DNA of 64,000 nt from Acidobacteriota bacterium. Its GTDB lineage: Bacteria; Acidobacteriota; Vicinamibacteria; Vicinamibacterales; SCN-69-37. The position numbers and the translations under genes were made by a program. Each line of letters begins with the position of its first letter. The first letter of the stretch is position 1. Shown here piece after piece: positions 1-9,005 of this stretch. Below the pieces are notes generated by a model. It was given only the letters and a program-made list of their open reading frames with translations, was not told where the DNA came from and made no database searches. The DNA is taken from assembly GCA_947467605.1 (NCBI GenBank), contig CANIII010000013.1, positions 1 to 64,000 of the forward strand, read 5' to 3'.

Positions 1-1061
1 GCCGGCGGCGCGCCAGCGCGCGCGCCCGCGGCGTCACGTTCCGGATTGCGCGGCGGTGCCGGCAGATCCTTGAAGATGCGCGGCGAGCTGACGATCGCCG
101 ACTTCTCCGGCGTTGCGAGCGGAATCTTGATCACTTCAAGACGGAAGCGCGCCGTGTTCGGATCATCGATGCCGCCGTCGGTGCAGCCCGGCAGTTCGTC
201 GGCCGAGCGCACGCCCGACGTACCCGAGATGTAGATGTAGACATTCGCGTTGTCGCCCGGCTGCGTCACGAGCGTGTGCGTGTGCGAGCCACGGCACGTC
301 TGCACGTTGGCGACAAGCTTCGGCTTCTTCACATCGCTGATGTCGAACACTCGCAGACCACGAATGCGGTCCTTGCTGACCGGATCAGGCACGCCGCCGA
401 AGCCGCAATCGATGCGGCCGACCGGCGATTCCGACGACATGAAGATCAAGTTCTTGTAGACCGACACGTCATTCTGCGACGCGGGGCAGAGGTAGCTCTG
501 TACGAGCACCGGCTTCACGGGATTCGAGATGTCGTAGATTTCGAAGCCGTTGTAGTTGCCCTGAATGGCGTACTTGCCGGCGAACGCGAGATCCGAATGC
601 GTCGCAGCCAACACCTTCTCTCCAGGTGGCGTCGTCGACACCAACTTCATGTTCCAGGCAGCCTGACCGGCATCCCAGGCGCCGGGCTTGAGGCCCACGC
701 GCGGATCAGGTGTTGGTGCGGTGCCCGAGACGATCGGCGTGACGGGGCGTGGCATCACTGCGGGTGGCGGAATCGGCGGCGGTGGCGGTGTGCCACGTCC
801 GCCTCGACCAGCGGCTGCTGGCGCTGCCGGTGCGGCGGGCGCCGCTGCTGGTGCGGCGGCGGTCTGTGTCGGCGCAGCTGGTGCTGCGGCGGCTGGCCGC
901 GCTGGTGCGGGTGCCGGCGCAGGCGGTGTCGCCGGTCGCGCGGCTGGAGCCGCAGGTGCGACGGCTGGTGGCGCAGCGGTTTGCGACGAACTGGCGCAGG
1001 CGGCGGCGCCGATCGCGCCTGCGGCAAGCAGGACTGCAACGAACAGGTGTTGACGTCTCAT
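1..1061 (-). CDS. LVIVD-repeat-type surface lipoprotein (3' end outside window)
   Basis: The minus-strand frame is open from an ATG at 1061 to the left edge, so the C-terminus is missing. The product starts MRRQHLFVAVLLAAGAIGAAAC, an exported N-terminus with a Cys that could be lipidated. A long Ala/Pro-rich linker follows (about residues 25-110), then a domain with phrases such as GFEIYDISNPVKP and LRVFDISDVKKPK. Those phrases are the hallmark of LVIVD beta-propeller repeats. Its ATG overlaps the stop of the upstream DUF305 gene (ATGA), so the two are probably translated together. Function is unknown; an extracytoplasmic propeller is the family expectation. Confidence 0.8.
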   Translation of the reverse strand, partial: MRRQHLFVAVLLAAGAIGAAACASSSQTAAPPAVAPAAPAARPATPPAPAPAPARPAAAAPAAPTQTAAAPAAAPAAPAAPAAAGRGGRGTPPPPPIPPPAVMPRPVTPIVSGTAPTPDPRVGLKPGAWDAGQAAWNMKLVSTTPPGEKVLAATHSDLAFAGKYAIQGNYNGFEIYDISNPVKPVLVQSYLCPASQNDVSVYKNLIFMSSESPVGRIDCGFGGVPDPVSKDRIRGLRVFDISDVKKPKLVANVQTCRGSHTHTLVTQPGDNANVYIYISGTSGVRSADELPGCTDGGIDDPNTARFRLEVIKIPLATPEKSAIVSSPRIFKDLPAPPRNPERDAAGARAGAPP

Positions 1062-1732
1062 CGTGTTTTCTCCAGGTGTGCGGTCGTGCCGGCGAGCATT
1101 TTTTTCATCACGTCAATTTCGATCGACTGATCGGCGAAGACGTCGTTCGCGAATTTGAAAACGGTTTCGTCCTGCGCCGCACCGTAGGCTTTGAAGAGCA
1201 CGTCGACCATGTCGATCGCGCCCTGATGGTGCCCGATCATGCCTTCGAGAAACAGCCGGTCGAACTCCGGTCCGCGCGCCTTGTCGAGCGCGGCCATCTG
1301 TTCATCGGTCAGCATGCCGGGCATCAGCATTTCGTGCTCCATGCCGCCCATCTTCATCTTGTGTTTGGTGGACTTGGCATCCGGCACTTCCAGACCGCGA
1401 TCATTGAGCCAGGTCTGCATTAACTTGATCTCGTCACTTTGGCCGACGAGAATCCGAGCGCACAGAATCGCCACATCCGCTCGCGCGCCATGCGTCGGCG
1501 CCCACGCGGCCATGATCACGGCCTGGGCGTGATGCGGAATCATGCCCGCCATGAAATCCACGTCCGCATCCGAGTAGGGGAACTGTCCGAGGCTCGGCGG
1601 CGTGGCATGGAGCCCTGCCGGCAATGCCGAGGCAGCCGCCGGTGGCGACACCGCTCGTGGTGCCGACGCACATCCCGCCAACGCGCCACCGACCATCAGC
1701 CCAGCCGCCGCCAATCGAAAAATCACCGTCAT
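1058..1732 (-). CDS. DUF305 lipoprotein
   Basis: This is a 224-residue protein from the internal ATG at 1732, chosen because GGAG lies about 5 nt upstream and because it gives a clean lipoprotein signal (lipobox LAGC near residue 20). It has the two DUF305 signature helices, MIPHHAQAVIMA and MIGHHQGAIDMV, with their paired histidines, and a Met-rich stretch between them (KMKMGGMEHEMLM). DUF305 proteins belong to the ferritin-like/copper-associated group, and the His/Met content fits metal binding outside the cytoplasm. It is cotranscribed with the LVIVD gene through an ATGA overlap and diverges from the beta-propeller/efflux genes. Confidence 0.88.
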   Translation of the reverse strand: MTVIFRLAAAGLMVGGALAGCASAPRAVSPPAAASALPAGLHATPPSLGQFPYSDADVDFMAGMIPHHAQAVIMAAWAPTHGARADVAILCARILVGQSDEIKLMQTWLNDRGLEVPDAKSTKHKMKMGGMEHEMLMPGMLTDEQMAALDKARGPEFDRLFLEGMIGHHQGAIDMVDVLFKAYGAAQDETVFKFANDVFADQSIEIDVMKKMLAGTTAHLEKTR

Positions 1733-1840
1733 ACGCACTCCGTGGGACGAATCGTATGCGATTTGCGGTCTCATGCTTTCAGACGTTTTTCAGGTGCCCT
1801 TGATCTAATCCGGGTTCGTTCGACTTTCAGGAGAATCCTC

Positions 1841-2872
1841 ATGTCCTTCATTAATAAGCGCGTGGCCGTTGCGTCTGCCATGGCTGCGCTCGTCCTCGCC
1901 GGTCTTCAGGCCGCCGACGGCCCCTACGTTCCAGTCACCGAGATTCAGATCGGTGGCGCCGCCCGCTTCGACTACCTCAACGTGGACGGCGGCACCAAGC
2001 GCCTCTACGTCTCGCACGGCACCGAAGTGGTGGTGATCGACACGGCCACCAACAAGATCGTGGGCCGCATTGCCGACACGCCTGGTGTGCACGGCATCGC
2101 GATCGCGCCGGACCTCGGCCGCGTGTTCACGAGCAATCAGGGCGACAACAAGGTGAGTGTGGTGGACGCCAAGACGCTCACGACCATCATGAAGGTCGAG
2201 ACCGGCGTGAACCCGGACGCGATCATGTACGAACCCACCAAGAAGATGGTGTGGGCGTTCAATCACACGGGCAAATCGGTGACGGTCATCGAAGGCGCCA
2301 CGGGCAAAGTCGTCGCCACGATTCCGATCAGCGGCACGGCGGAGACCGGTCAGGCCGACGCGTCGCTCGGCAAAGTGTTCGTCAACATCGAAGACACGAA
2401 CTCCATCGATGTCATCGATATGAACACCTACAAAGTGGTGGCCAACTACAAGGTGGCACCCGCGGTGGCACCGACGGGCATGGCCGTCGATGCGAAGACG
2501 CATCGCATCTTCGTCACCGGCGGCGAAGCGCCGATCATGGTGATGATGGATGCGGCGACAGGCAAAGTGGTGGCGCAGGGCCCGACGTGCCCGGGTTCGG
2601 ACGCGACGTGGATTGATGCGTCAGTGAATCGTGCGTTTGCGTCCTGCAGCGACGGTCACATCAGTGTGCTGACGATCAAGGGCGACTCGTTGACGGCGCT
2701 GCAGACGATCGAAACCAGCCGTGGCGCGCGCACGATGACGCTCGATCCGCTCACGCATCGGCTCTACACGGCGGCGGGCAAGTTTGCCCCGACCGATCCG
2801 AACGCCAAGGCCGGCGCACGGCCCGTGGCCCTGCCCGAGTCGTTCCGCGTTCTGGTCTACGGGCCGAAGTAA
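1841..2872 (+). CDS. YncE-like beta-propeller protein, secreted
   Basis: The protein has 343 residues. The start was chosen at 1841 because CAGGAGA sits just upstream and residues 1-25 form a signal peptide ending near GLQAADG. The open frame extends further upstream but that part is non-coding-like. It shows repeated blades such as RLYVSHGTEVVVIDTATNKIVG, RVFTSNQGDNKVSVVDAKT and VWAFNHTGKSVTVIEGATG, typical of the 7-bladed YncE/YVTN propeller family. No enzymatic motif is visible. It lies 11 bp upstream of the TolC-like gene, so it may be the first gene of the efflux operon. A binding or scaffold role in the periplasm is inference. Confidence 0.85.
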   Translation: MSFINKRVAVASAMAALVLAGLQAADGPYVPVTEIQIGGAARFDYLNVDGGTKRLYVSHGTEVVVIDTATNKIVGRIADTPGVHGIAIAPDLGRVFTSNQGDNKVSVVDAKTLTTIMKVETGVNPDAIMYEPTKKMVWAFNHTGKSVTVIEGATGKVVATIPISGTAETGQADASLGKVFVNIEDTNSIDVIDMNTYKVVANYKVAPAVAPTGMAVDAKTHRIFVTGGEAPIMVMMDAATGKVVAQGPTCPGSDATWIDASVNRAFASCSDGHISVLTIKGDSLTALQTIETSRGARTMTLDPLTHRLYTAAGKFAPTDPNAKAGARPVALPESFRVLVYGPK

Positions 2873-2883
2873 CAACCGGCTCG

Positions 2884-4113
2884 ATGCGGGTTCGACAAGC
2901 ACACATCACGTCTATTGCGGTCGCGGCGCTGCTGCTCGTCAGCAGCGCCGCGGCTGCGCAAACGACCACCGGCGGCCTCACGCTGTCGGCGGCTCTGTCG
3001 ATGGCCACGGCCTCGAATCCGCATCTGGTGGCCGCGCGATTGAAGCGGCCGGTGGACGAAGCCGGCGTGGGCGTGGCCTCGGAACGTCCCAATCCTGAAT
3101 TCTCGTACGAACTCGGCCGCGACTTTCCGCGGCATGCCTTCACGCTGATTTTCCCGTTTGAGCTCGGTGGCAAGCGCGCGCGTCGTGTTGACCTCGCGCG
3201 CGCGACGGTGGCATCCGGCGAAGCCGCCATCGCGCAGGACGTATTCAACCTGCAGAACGACGTGCGCCGCGCCTACTTTGAGCTGGCCGCAGCGGAAGCG
3301 CGTTCCGTCGCTGCCACCGATCTTCGCGGCCTCGCTCTTCGCGCGCGCGATGCCGCACAGACGCGCCTCAACCTCGGCGATGCACCGCGCCTGGAACTGC
3401 TTCAGGCCGAGCTGACGCTGGCCACGGCCGACAACGACCTCACGACCGCCACGGCCGTCGCCGCGGCCAGTCGCGCCAACCTCAACACGCTCCTCGGACG
3501 CGCCGCCGACACACCCGTCACGACCGCAGATTCGCTGACGACGCGTGGGTTGCCGACGATGGAGATGGCACTGATGCGCGCGAATCAGGCGAGTGTGGAT
3601 CTGGCGGCGCTCGACAGCGCGATTGCCGAGCAGGGCGCCCGTCGCGCGCTCGCGAAGGCCATGACCATGCCCGATTTTTCCGCCGGCGGTGGGTTCGTCA
3701 GCGCAGTGCCCGACGAATTCAGCGTGGGCTGGAAGGCGAGTGCGTCGATCACCGTGCCGCTCTTCACCCGACATCAGGCCGGCGTTGTCGTTGAAGACGC
3801 CGAGCTCGCGCGACTGCGCGCCGAGCGCGTTGCGGTCTCAGCCGACATCGCCGGGCACGTGGCCGAAGCGCGTGCACGCGCCGCCGCGGCCGAAGCCCAA
3901 CTTGATCGCTACGAACGCGACATTCTGCCGCGCGCCCTCGAAGTGGAAAAGATGGCCGAGGACTCGTACCGCTCGGGGCAATCGAATCTCGCCGCTCTGC
4001 TACAAAGCCTGCAGTCATCGCGCGAACTGCGATTTCGCGCGCTCGATGCCGGCCTCGACTATCAGCTTGCCCTCGCCGACGTGGAGCGCGCCATCGGCGC
4101 GGTCATCAAATGA
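2884..4113 (+). CDS. TolC/CzcC-family outer-membrane efflux protein
   Basis: The protein has 409 residues with an N-terminal signal peptide (LLLVSSAAAAQ). It has the two-fold helical layout of outer membrane efflux proteins: a first repeat of coiled segments (about 30-210, including LQNDVRRAYFELAAAEAR) and a second repeat (about 220-405, ending DVERAIGAVIK). It is the outer channel of the tripartite pump encoded by the next two genes. The stop overlaps the ATG of the adaptor gene by 4 bp (ATGA), implying translational coupling. Family membership is clear; the substrate is not. Confidence 0.88.
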   Translation: MRVRQAHITSIAVAALLLVSSAAAAQTTTGGLTLSAALSMATASNPHLVAARLKRPVDEAGVGVASERPNPEFSYELGRDFPRHAFTLIFPFELGGKRARRVDLARATVASGEAAIAQDVFNLQNDVRRAYFELAAAEARSVAATDLRGLALRARDAAQTRLNLGDAPRLELLQAELTLATADNDLTTATAVAAASRANLNTLLGRAADTPVTTADSLTTRGLPTMEMALMRANQASVDLAALDSAIAEQGARRALAKAMTMPDFSAGGGFVSAVPDEFSVGWKASASITVPLFTRHQAGVVVEDAELARLRAERVAVSADIAGHVAEARARAAAAEAQLDRYERDILPRALEVEKMAEDSYRSGQSNLAALLQSLQSSRELRFRALDAGLDYQLALADVERAIGAVIK

Positions 4114-5189
4114 AGCAGTCTCTTATTGTGTTGAGCATTCTTGCGCTAGCCGCTTGCAGCAAACCGGCAGTGGAAAGCACGCCCACCTCCGAACCCATCG
4201 CGGTGAAGGTGGAAGCCGCCGAAAAAGGCGCGATCAAGAACACCATCACGATCCCCGGCGTCGTCGCTGCCGCGCCCGGTGCCGATTGGCTCATCACCGC
4301 ACCCGAAGCCTCGCGCATCGTCGAACTGCCGAAGGTGGAAGGCGATGTCGTGAAAGAAGGCGACGTGCTGGTTCGCTTCGAAGCCCCGTCGCTCATCACG
4401 GAGATTGCCGCGCGCCGATCGGAAGCCGCACAGGCCGGTGCGCGTCTGCAGAATGCGAAGACGGCATCGACGCGGCTCGCCGGTTTGCTGGAGCGGGGGA
4501 TCGCGTCACAGAAAGAAGTGGATGAGGCGAAGCGAGAGCTGACGGATGCCGAGGCCGCGGTGGCGCAGGCGCAGAGCTCGCAACAGGCCGTCGCGATGCT
4601 GGAGTCGCGACTCACCGTGAAAGCCCGCTTCAACGGCATCGTCGTGAAGCGCATGCACAACCCGGGCGATATGGTCGAAGCGTCGATGACCGACCCGGTG
4701 ATGCGCGTCGTGGATCCATCGCGGATCGAGGTGCTGGCCTCGGTGCCGGTCTCCGATCTTCACAAGATTGCGGTGGGGCGCGCGGCCAGGATCACGACGC
4801 CATCATCGGAGAATCCTCTGGACGGCGCGGTGATCAGCCGACCGGCCGTGGTGGATGCAGCCATTGCCGCGGGCGACGTGCGCGTGTCGTTGCCGAGAGG
4901 CTCGACGACCACGACGCTGGCTGTCGGCACACCGGTGCAGATCGAGATCGTCACTGAGGAGCGCAAGGATGTGCTGCTCGTGCCGATCAGTGCGATTGCC
5001 CGAGATGGCGACGAGGTCTACGTGATGATCGCCGGTGCGGATAACAAGGCGCACAAGACGGCCGTCAAGATTGGCCTCTCGTCACGCGTCCGCGTCGAAG
5101 TACTTCAGGGCCTGTCGGCAGGTGACAAGGTGATTCTGCTGGGTTCGGAACCGATTCCCGACGGCGCCAGCATCGGGATCGAGACATAA
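4110..5189 (+). CDS. RND efflux periplasmic adaptor (membrane fusion protein), lipoprotein
   Basis: The protein has 359 residues. The N-terminus MKQSLIVLSILALAACSKPA has a textbook lipobox (LAAC), so it should be anchored to the inner membrane. A barrel-sandwich segment (about 50-100, PKVEGDVVKEGDVLVRFEAP), an alpha-hairpin (about 95-165) and the second lipoyl half (KARFNGIVVKRMHNPGDMV) follow in HlyD/CusB order. The gene is coupled by 4 bp to the TolC-like gene and sits 3 bp before the RND pump gene. No Met-rich metal-binding N-terminus of the CusB kind is visible. Confidence 0.9.
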   Translation: MKQSLIVLSILALAACSKPAVESTPTSEPIAVKVEAAEKGAIKNTITIPGVVAAAPGADWLITAPEASRIVELPKVEGDVVKEGDVLVRFEAPSLITEIAARRSEAAQAGARLQNAKTASTRLAGLLERGIASQKEVDEAKRELTDAEAAVAQAQSSQQAVAMLESRLTVKARFNGIVVKRMHNPGDMVEASMTDPVMRVVDPSRIEVLASVPVSDLHKIAVGRAARITTPSSENPLDGAVISRPAVVDAAIAAGDVRVSLPRGSTTTTLAVGTPVQIEIVTEERKDVLLVPISAIARDGDEVYVMIAGADNKAHKTAVKIGLSSRVRVEVLQGLSAGDKVILLGSEPIPDGASIGIET

Positions 5190-5192
5190 CCC

Positions 5193-8100
5193 ATGAGCGT
5201 GACGACCACGCACTCGCGCGCAATCATCCTCATCACGCTGCTCATCGCCGTCGCCGGCGGTGTGGCCAGCATGGCGTTGCCGAGCAGTATCTATCCGCCG
5301 CTCGTGTTTCCGCGCGTCGTGGCCATCGCACACGCCGGCACGATTCCTGGCCGCTCGATGATGCTCACCGTCACGCGCCCGATCGAGCAGGCGATGATGG
5401 AAGTGCCCGGTGTGCGACGCGTGCGGTCGCGCACGTTCCGCGGCGCATCGGAAGTCTCGGCCCAGTTCGAGCCGAAGACCGACATGATCGTCGCGCTGCA
5501 GCAGGTGCAGAATCGGCTCGCCGAAATTCATGGGTCCCTGCCGCCAGATACCGACATCGTCGTGGATCGACTCACACCGGCTGCGTTTCCGATCTACAGC
5601 CTGAATCTGAGTGGTGGCTTGTCGCCGGCCGATTTGCACGACTACGGCTTCTATGTGGCACGCCCTGCGCTGGCGCGCGTGCCCGGCGTCGGCAAAGTGG
5701 AAGTGTTGTCGAGCGATACGCGAGAAATTGAAGTGATCGTGGATCCCGCGAAGATGAACGCCGCGGGTCTCACCGTTGAAGACGTCTCGAACGCGCTGAA
5801 GACGACGAACCTGCTCGAGCCGATCGGTCGCTATCCGGAGGCCGGCACGCAATACCTCGTGCTCGCCTCTGGTCTCTGGGAGAACTCGGGCCAGATCGCC
5901 AACACACCCATCACCACGCGCGGCGGCGCGCTGATGAAGGTCGGCGACATCGCCACCGTCACAGCGGGTGCGCCCGATCGCACCTCACTTGTCGTCGGCA
6001 GCGGCGGACCATCCACCGCGATCAGCATTTCGCAGCAGGTCGGCGCCAACATTCTGTCAGTGCGGACGGGCATCGAAGAAGAACTCGCCGCGCTCGCCAA
6101 GGCACTGCCCGCCGGCCTCACGCTCAGCAAGACGTACGATCTCGCCGAATTCGTCGAGGCTTCAATCGCCAATGTGCGAGACGCGATTCTTGTCGGCGGC
6201 CTGCTCGCCGTGCTCGTGTTGCTCGTGTTCTTGCGCAACTGGCGGCTCACGACCATCGCGTCGATCACCTTGCCGCTCACCGTGCTGGCCACGTTCCTCG
6301 TCATGTGGCTCTTCGATGAGTCGATCAATCTGATGTCGATGGGCGGCCTCGCTGTGGCCATCGGTCTTGTCATTGACGACGCAGTTGTCGTGGTTGAGAA
6401 CATTCACCGGCGCATGACGGCCGATCCGCGGCCTGAGGTGGTCGATCAGGCGGTGCGTGAACTGGTGGCGCCGGTCGTGGGCTCCACGCTGACCACCGTC
6501 GTCGTCTTTGCACCGCTCGGTCTGCTGTCCGGTGTGGTGGGTCAGTTCTTCAAAGCGCTGTCGCTGACGTTGTCGGTCGCCGTGCTCGTGTCACTCGTGC
6601 TGGCGTTCACGCTGATTCCGATTCTGTCGCGATGGGCGATCCGGCCATCGGCGGATGGTCATGCGCACGCGAAGCCGCAGAAGAGCGCGCGTTGGTACAC
6701 CGCGACGTTGCCGGCGCTGATTCGTCATCCATTCATCGCGCTCATCCTGGCCGTGCTCTTGGCGGGTGGTGCAGCTGGCGGCTATCGGTTGATCGGCACC
6801 GGCTTTCTGCCGGCAGCTGATGAAGGTGGGTTTGTGATCGACTACATCACACCGGCCGGTAGTGCCTTGCATGAGACCGACGCGCGCCTGCGCGACATGG
6901 AGGCGCTCATCGCGGAGACGCCTGAAGTCGCCAGTTTCGTTCGTCGCACAGGCTCAGAGATGGGCATGTTCGCAACGGCGCAGAACACGGGCGATATCCT
7001 CGTGCGTCTGAAGCCGCGTGATCAGCGCAAGCGATCAGCCGAGCAGGTGATCGAAGCGCTGCGCGACCGACTGGCCGACGAGGTGCCGGACACCGAGATC
7101 GAGTTCGTGCAGTTGCTGCAAGACATGATCGGCGACCTCGAAGGCACGCCGACGCCGATCGAAGTAAAGGTCTTCGGCGACGACACCAACGTGCTGGCCG
7201 ATGTCTCCGATCAGCTCAACAAGAAACTCAGCAAGATCCAGGGCGTCGTCGACGTCGTTGGCGTTGAAGCGAGTGGCCCTGATGTCACGTGGAATATTGA
7301 TGCCGCCGCGGCGGCGCGAATGGGCCTCACGGTGGAACAGGTGACCGACCAGTTGGCGAGCGCGTGGCTTGGCACCACGGCCACGCAGTTGCAGTTGCTC
7401 GATCGCAGCGTGCCTGTGCGTGTGCGGTATCCAGACAGCGCGCGTCTCAATCCGGCGTTGCTGGCCAGCACCACGGTCCGTGGTGCGAATGGCAAGCTCG
7501 TGCCGGCCGGTTCGCTGGTGCGTATTGGCGAACAAAAGGGTCAGCCGGAGCTGATGCGCGAGAACTTGCGGCAGATGGCGCTCGTCACTGCGCACCTCGA
7601 GAAGCGTGACCTCGGCAGTGCGGTGACTGAAGTCAAAGCCATGCTCGCGGGCTTCAAGCTACCGGTGGGCTACACGTACGAAGTCGGCGGCCAGTTCGAG
7701 TCGCAGCGCCAGGCGTTCAAGGAACTACTGATGGTGTTTGCGATCGCGACCACGCTCGTGTTCGTCATTCTTGTCATTGAGTTCAAGCGCTTTACACCTG
7801 CGGCCCTCATTCTCGCGGCTGCGCCGCTTTCACTTGGTGGCGCGTTTGCATTGCTTGCGGCGACGAAGGTGGACCTCAACGTCTCGTCGGCCATGGGACT
7901 CATTCTCCTCATCGGTCTTGTCGTCAAAAACGGCATCGTCTTGCTCGACTTCGCTGAGCGACGTCGCGAAGAAGGCTTGCCGATCGAAGAGGCCATGCAG
8001 CTCGCCGCTGAAACGCGTCTGCGTCCGATTTTGATGACGACGCTGTGCACGTTGTTTGGATTGCTGCCGCTCGCGCTCGGCATTGGCGCTGGGGCGGAAC

Positions 8101-8207
8101 TGCAGAAGCCACTCGCGCTCGCCGTGATCGGCGGACTCACGCTCTCGACGTTTGTGACGCTCTATCTCGTGCCCGCGGCCTATTGCGCGCTGGCGCGGAA
8201 GAGATAG
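5193..8207 (+). CDS. RND-family efflux pump inner-membrane transporter
   Basis: The protein has 1004 residues, near the usual RND length of 1020-1050. It has TM1 at 8-28, a large periplasmic loop, TM2-6 from about 330, a second loop, and TM8-12 to the end. TM4 carries GLVIDDAVVVVENI, with the adjacent Asp pair of the proton relay as in AcrB-type (HAE) pumps; metal pumps of the CusA/CzcA type usually differ here. TM10 carries GLVVKNGIVLLDFA with the relay Lys. It is the third gene of the tripartite pump. From the DD motif I infer an organic substrate or drug rather than a metal cation, but the call is only to family. Confidence 0.9.
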   Translation: MSVTTTHSRAIILITLLIAVAGGVASMALPSSIYPPLVFPRVVAIAHAGTIPGRSMMLTVTRPIEQAMMEVPGVRRVRSRTFRGASEVSAQFEPKTDMIVALQQVQNRLAEIHGSLPPDTDIVVDRLTPAAFPIYSLNLSGGLSPADLHDYGFYVARPALARVPGVGKVEVLSSDTREIEVIVDPAKMNAAGLTVEDVSNALKTTNLLEPIGRYPEAGTQYLVLASGLWENSGQIANTPITTRGGALMKVGDIATVTAGAPDRTSLVVGSGGPSTAISISQQVGANILSVRTGIEEELAALAKALPAGLTLSKTYDLAEFVEASIANVRDAILVGGLLAVLVLLVFLRNWRLTTIASITLPLTVLATFLVMWLFDESINLMSMGGLAVAIGLVIDDAVVVVENIHRRMTADPRPEVVDQAVRELVAPVVGSTLTTVVVFAPLGLLSGVVGQFFKALSLTLSVAVLVSLVLAFTLIPILSRWAIRPSADGHAHAKPQKSARWYTATLPALIRHPFIALILAVLLAGGAAGGYRLIGTGFLPAADEGGFVIDYITPAGSALHETDARLRDMEALIAETPEVASFVRRTGSEMGMFATAQNTGDILVRLKPRDQRKRSAEQVIEALRDRLADEVPDTEIEFVQLLQDMIGDLEGTPTPIEVKVFGDDTNVLADVSDQLNKKLSKIQGVVDVVGVEASGPDVTWNIDAAAAARMGLTVEQVTDQLASAWLGTTATQLQLLDRSVPVRVRYPDSARLNPALLASTTVRGANGKLVPAGSLVRIGEQKGQPELMRENLRQMALVTAHLEKRDLGSAVTEVKAMLAGFKLPVGYTYEVGGQFESQRQAFKELLMVFAIATTLVFVILVIEFKRFTPAALILAAAPLSLGGAFALLAATKVDLNVSSAMGLILLIGLVVKNGIVLLDFAERRREEGLPIEEAMQLAAETRLRPILMTTLCTLFGLLPLALGIGAGAELQKPLALAVIGGLTLSTFVTLYLVPAAYCALARKR

Positions 8208-8369
8208 GAAGACAATTTCCCCTCAGACGTAGCCGTCGGGCCGCTTGATCTTGAAGGCCGCCGCTCGTTCCTTGCCCGCGCGGGATTCCTGTGACGATCC
8301 CCTCGTTCCGGCGTTAGGCTGACGAGAGTTCGCAGTCTTTGTCGATCGGGTTCGCAGGTCCAATACTTG
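8208..8369. other. Intergenic stretch left of the gene cassette
   Basis: No complete gene is visible. On the minus strand, codons just before a TGA at 8223-8225 read ERAAAFKIKRPDGYV with high third-position GC, which could be the tail of a lost gene; no start is present. A GTTAGGC core-like heptamer (8313-8319) lies 56 bp left of the GTTATGC that starts the cassette. A short CCCGCGCGGG palindrome (8276-8285) has no T-tract. Confidence 0.35.
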
Positions 8370-8457
8370 TTATGCCGACAACGGGGACGCGGCCTGTTTG
8401 GAGTGGCGTTTCAGCTAAGTCGGAGTATTCTGGCTTGGGCTTACCGAGGTGCTGCTG

Positions 8458-8742
8458 ATGCCGAAACCTGTTGAAGTCAAGGCGCTCGCCAACTTCCGGA
8501 TCTGGCTCCGATACGACGATGGGGCGCAGGGCGAAGTCGATCTTTCGAACCTCGCCGATCGAGGCGTCTTCAAAGCGTGGCACAACCCCGAGGTGTTCAA
8601 CGCGGTGCGACTGGGATCGCATGGGGCGGTCGAGTGGGGCTCCGACCTCGATCTGTGCCCCGACTCCTTATATATGCAACTCACGGGTGAGTCGCCGGAC
8701 CAATACTTCCAACGGTTCAAGACTGCCCACGCAAATGTCTGA
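8458..8742 (+). CDS. DUF2442 protein
   Basis: The protein has 94 residues. ATG 8458 is preferred to the in-frame GTG at 8449 because GAGG at 8446-8449 is 8 nt upstream. The sequence VKALANFRIWLRYDDGAQGEV followed by DLSNLADRGVFKAW and GAVEWGSDLDLCPDSLYM is the classic DUF2442 pattern. DUF2442 proteins are small and usually encoded next to DUF4160, and the pair has been proposed as toxin-antitoxin-like. It overlaps the DUF4160 gene by 8 bp. Both genes lie inside the cassette, where toxin-antitoxin-like pairs are commonly found. Confidence 0.85.
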   Translation: MPKPVEVKALANFRIWLRYDDGAQGEVDLSNLADRGVFKAWHNPEVFNAVRLGSHGAVEWGSDLDLCPDSLYMQLTGESPDQYFQRFKTAHANV

Positions 8743-8995
8743 GATCTGTCGCTTCTACGGAATCGTGATCAAGATGTACTTTGCCGATCACGCTCCGCCA
8801 CATTTCCATGCCGAGTACGCAGAGTATGAGGCCCGGGTCGCGATCAACAACTTCGCGGTGTTGACCGGCGAGTTGCCTCCTCGAGCCATGGGCTTGGTCG
8901 CAGAGTGGGCCACGCTCCACCAGAAAGAACTCCAGGCCATGTGGGAGCGGGCTACGAAACTGGAAGCGCTCAATCGTATTGATCCATTGCCGTAG
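8735..8995 (+). CDS. DUF4160 protein
   Basis: The protein has 86 residues, beginning MSEICRFYGIVIKMYFADH, with the family core APPHFHAEYAEYEARVAI and a helical C-terminus (ELQAMWERATKLEALNRIDPLP). The start at 8735 overlaps the end of the DUF2442 gene, the standard gene order for this pair. In the family the HFHAxY motif is invariant; no biochemical activity is firmly established. The attC-like site begins 10 bp after its stop, as in compact integron cassettes. A toxin-antitoxin role is inference from gene arrangement. Confidence 0.87.
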   Translation: MSEICRFYGIVIKMYFADHAPPHFHAEYAEYEARVAINNFAVLTGELPPRAMGLVAEWATLHQKELQAMWERATKLEALNRIDPLP

Positions 8996-9005
8996 CGCTT
9001 GGGCG

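Noticed and set aside
276-1423. Long plus-strand ORFs opposite the LVIVD and DUF305 genes
   Set aside because: Arg/Gly/Ala-rich, no family features, and fully antisense to two well-supported genes.
1439-1840. N-terminal extension of the YncE-like gene
   Set aside because: The frame is open but overlaps the divergent DUF305 gene; a good RBS and signal peptide fix the start at 1841.
8276-8319. CCCGCGCGGG palindrome and GTTAGGC as an upstream attC or terminator
   Set aside because: No T-tract and no partner R'' box (RYYYAAC) at a suitable distance on either strand, so a second attC cannot be supported.
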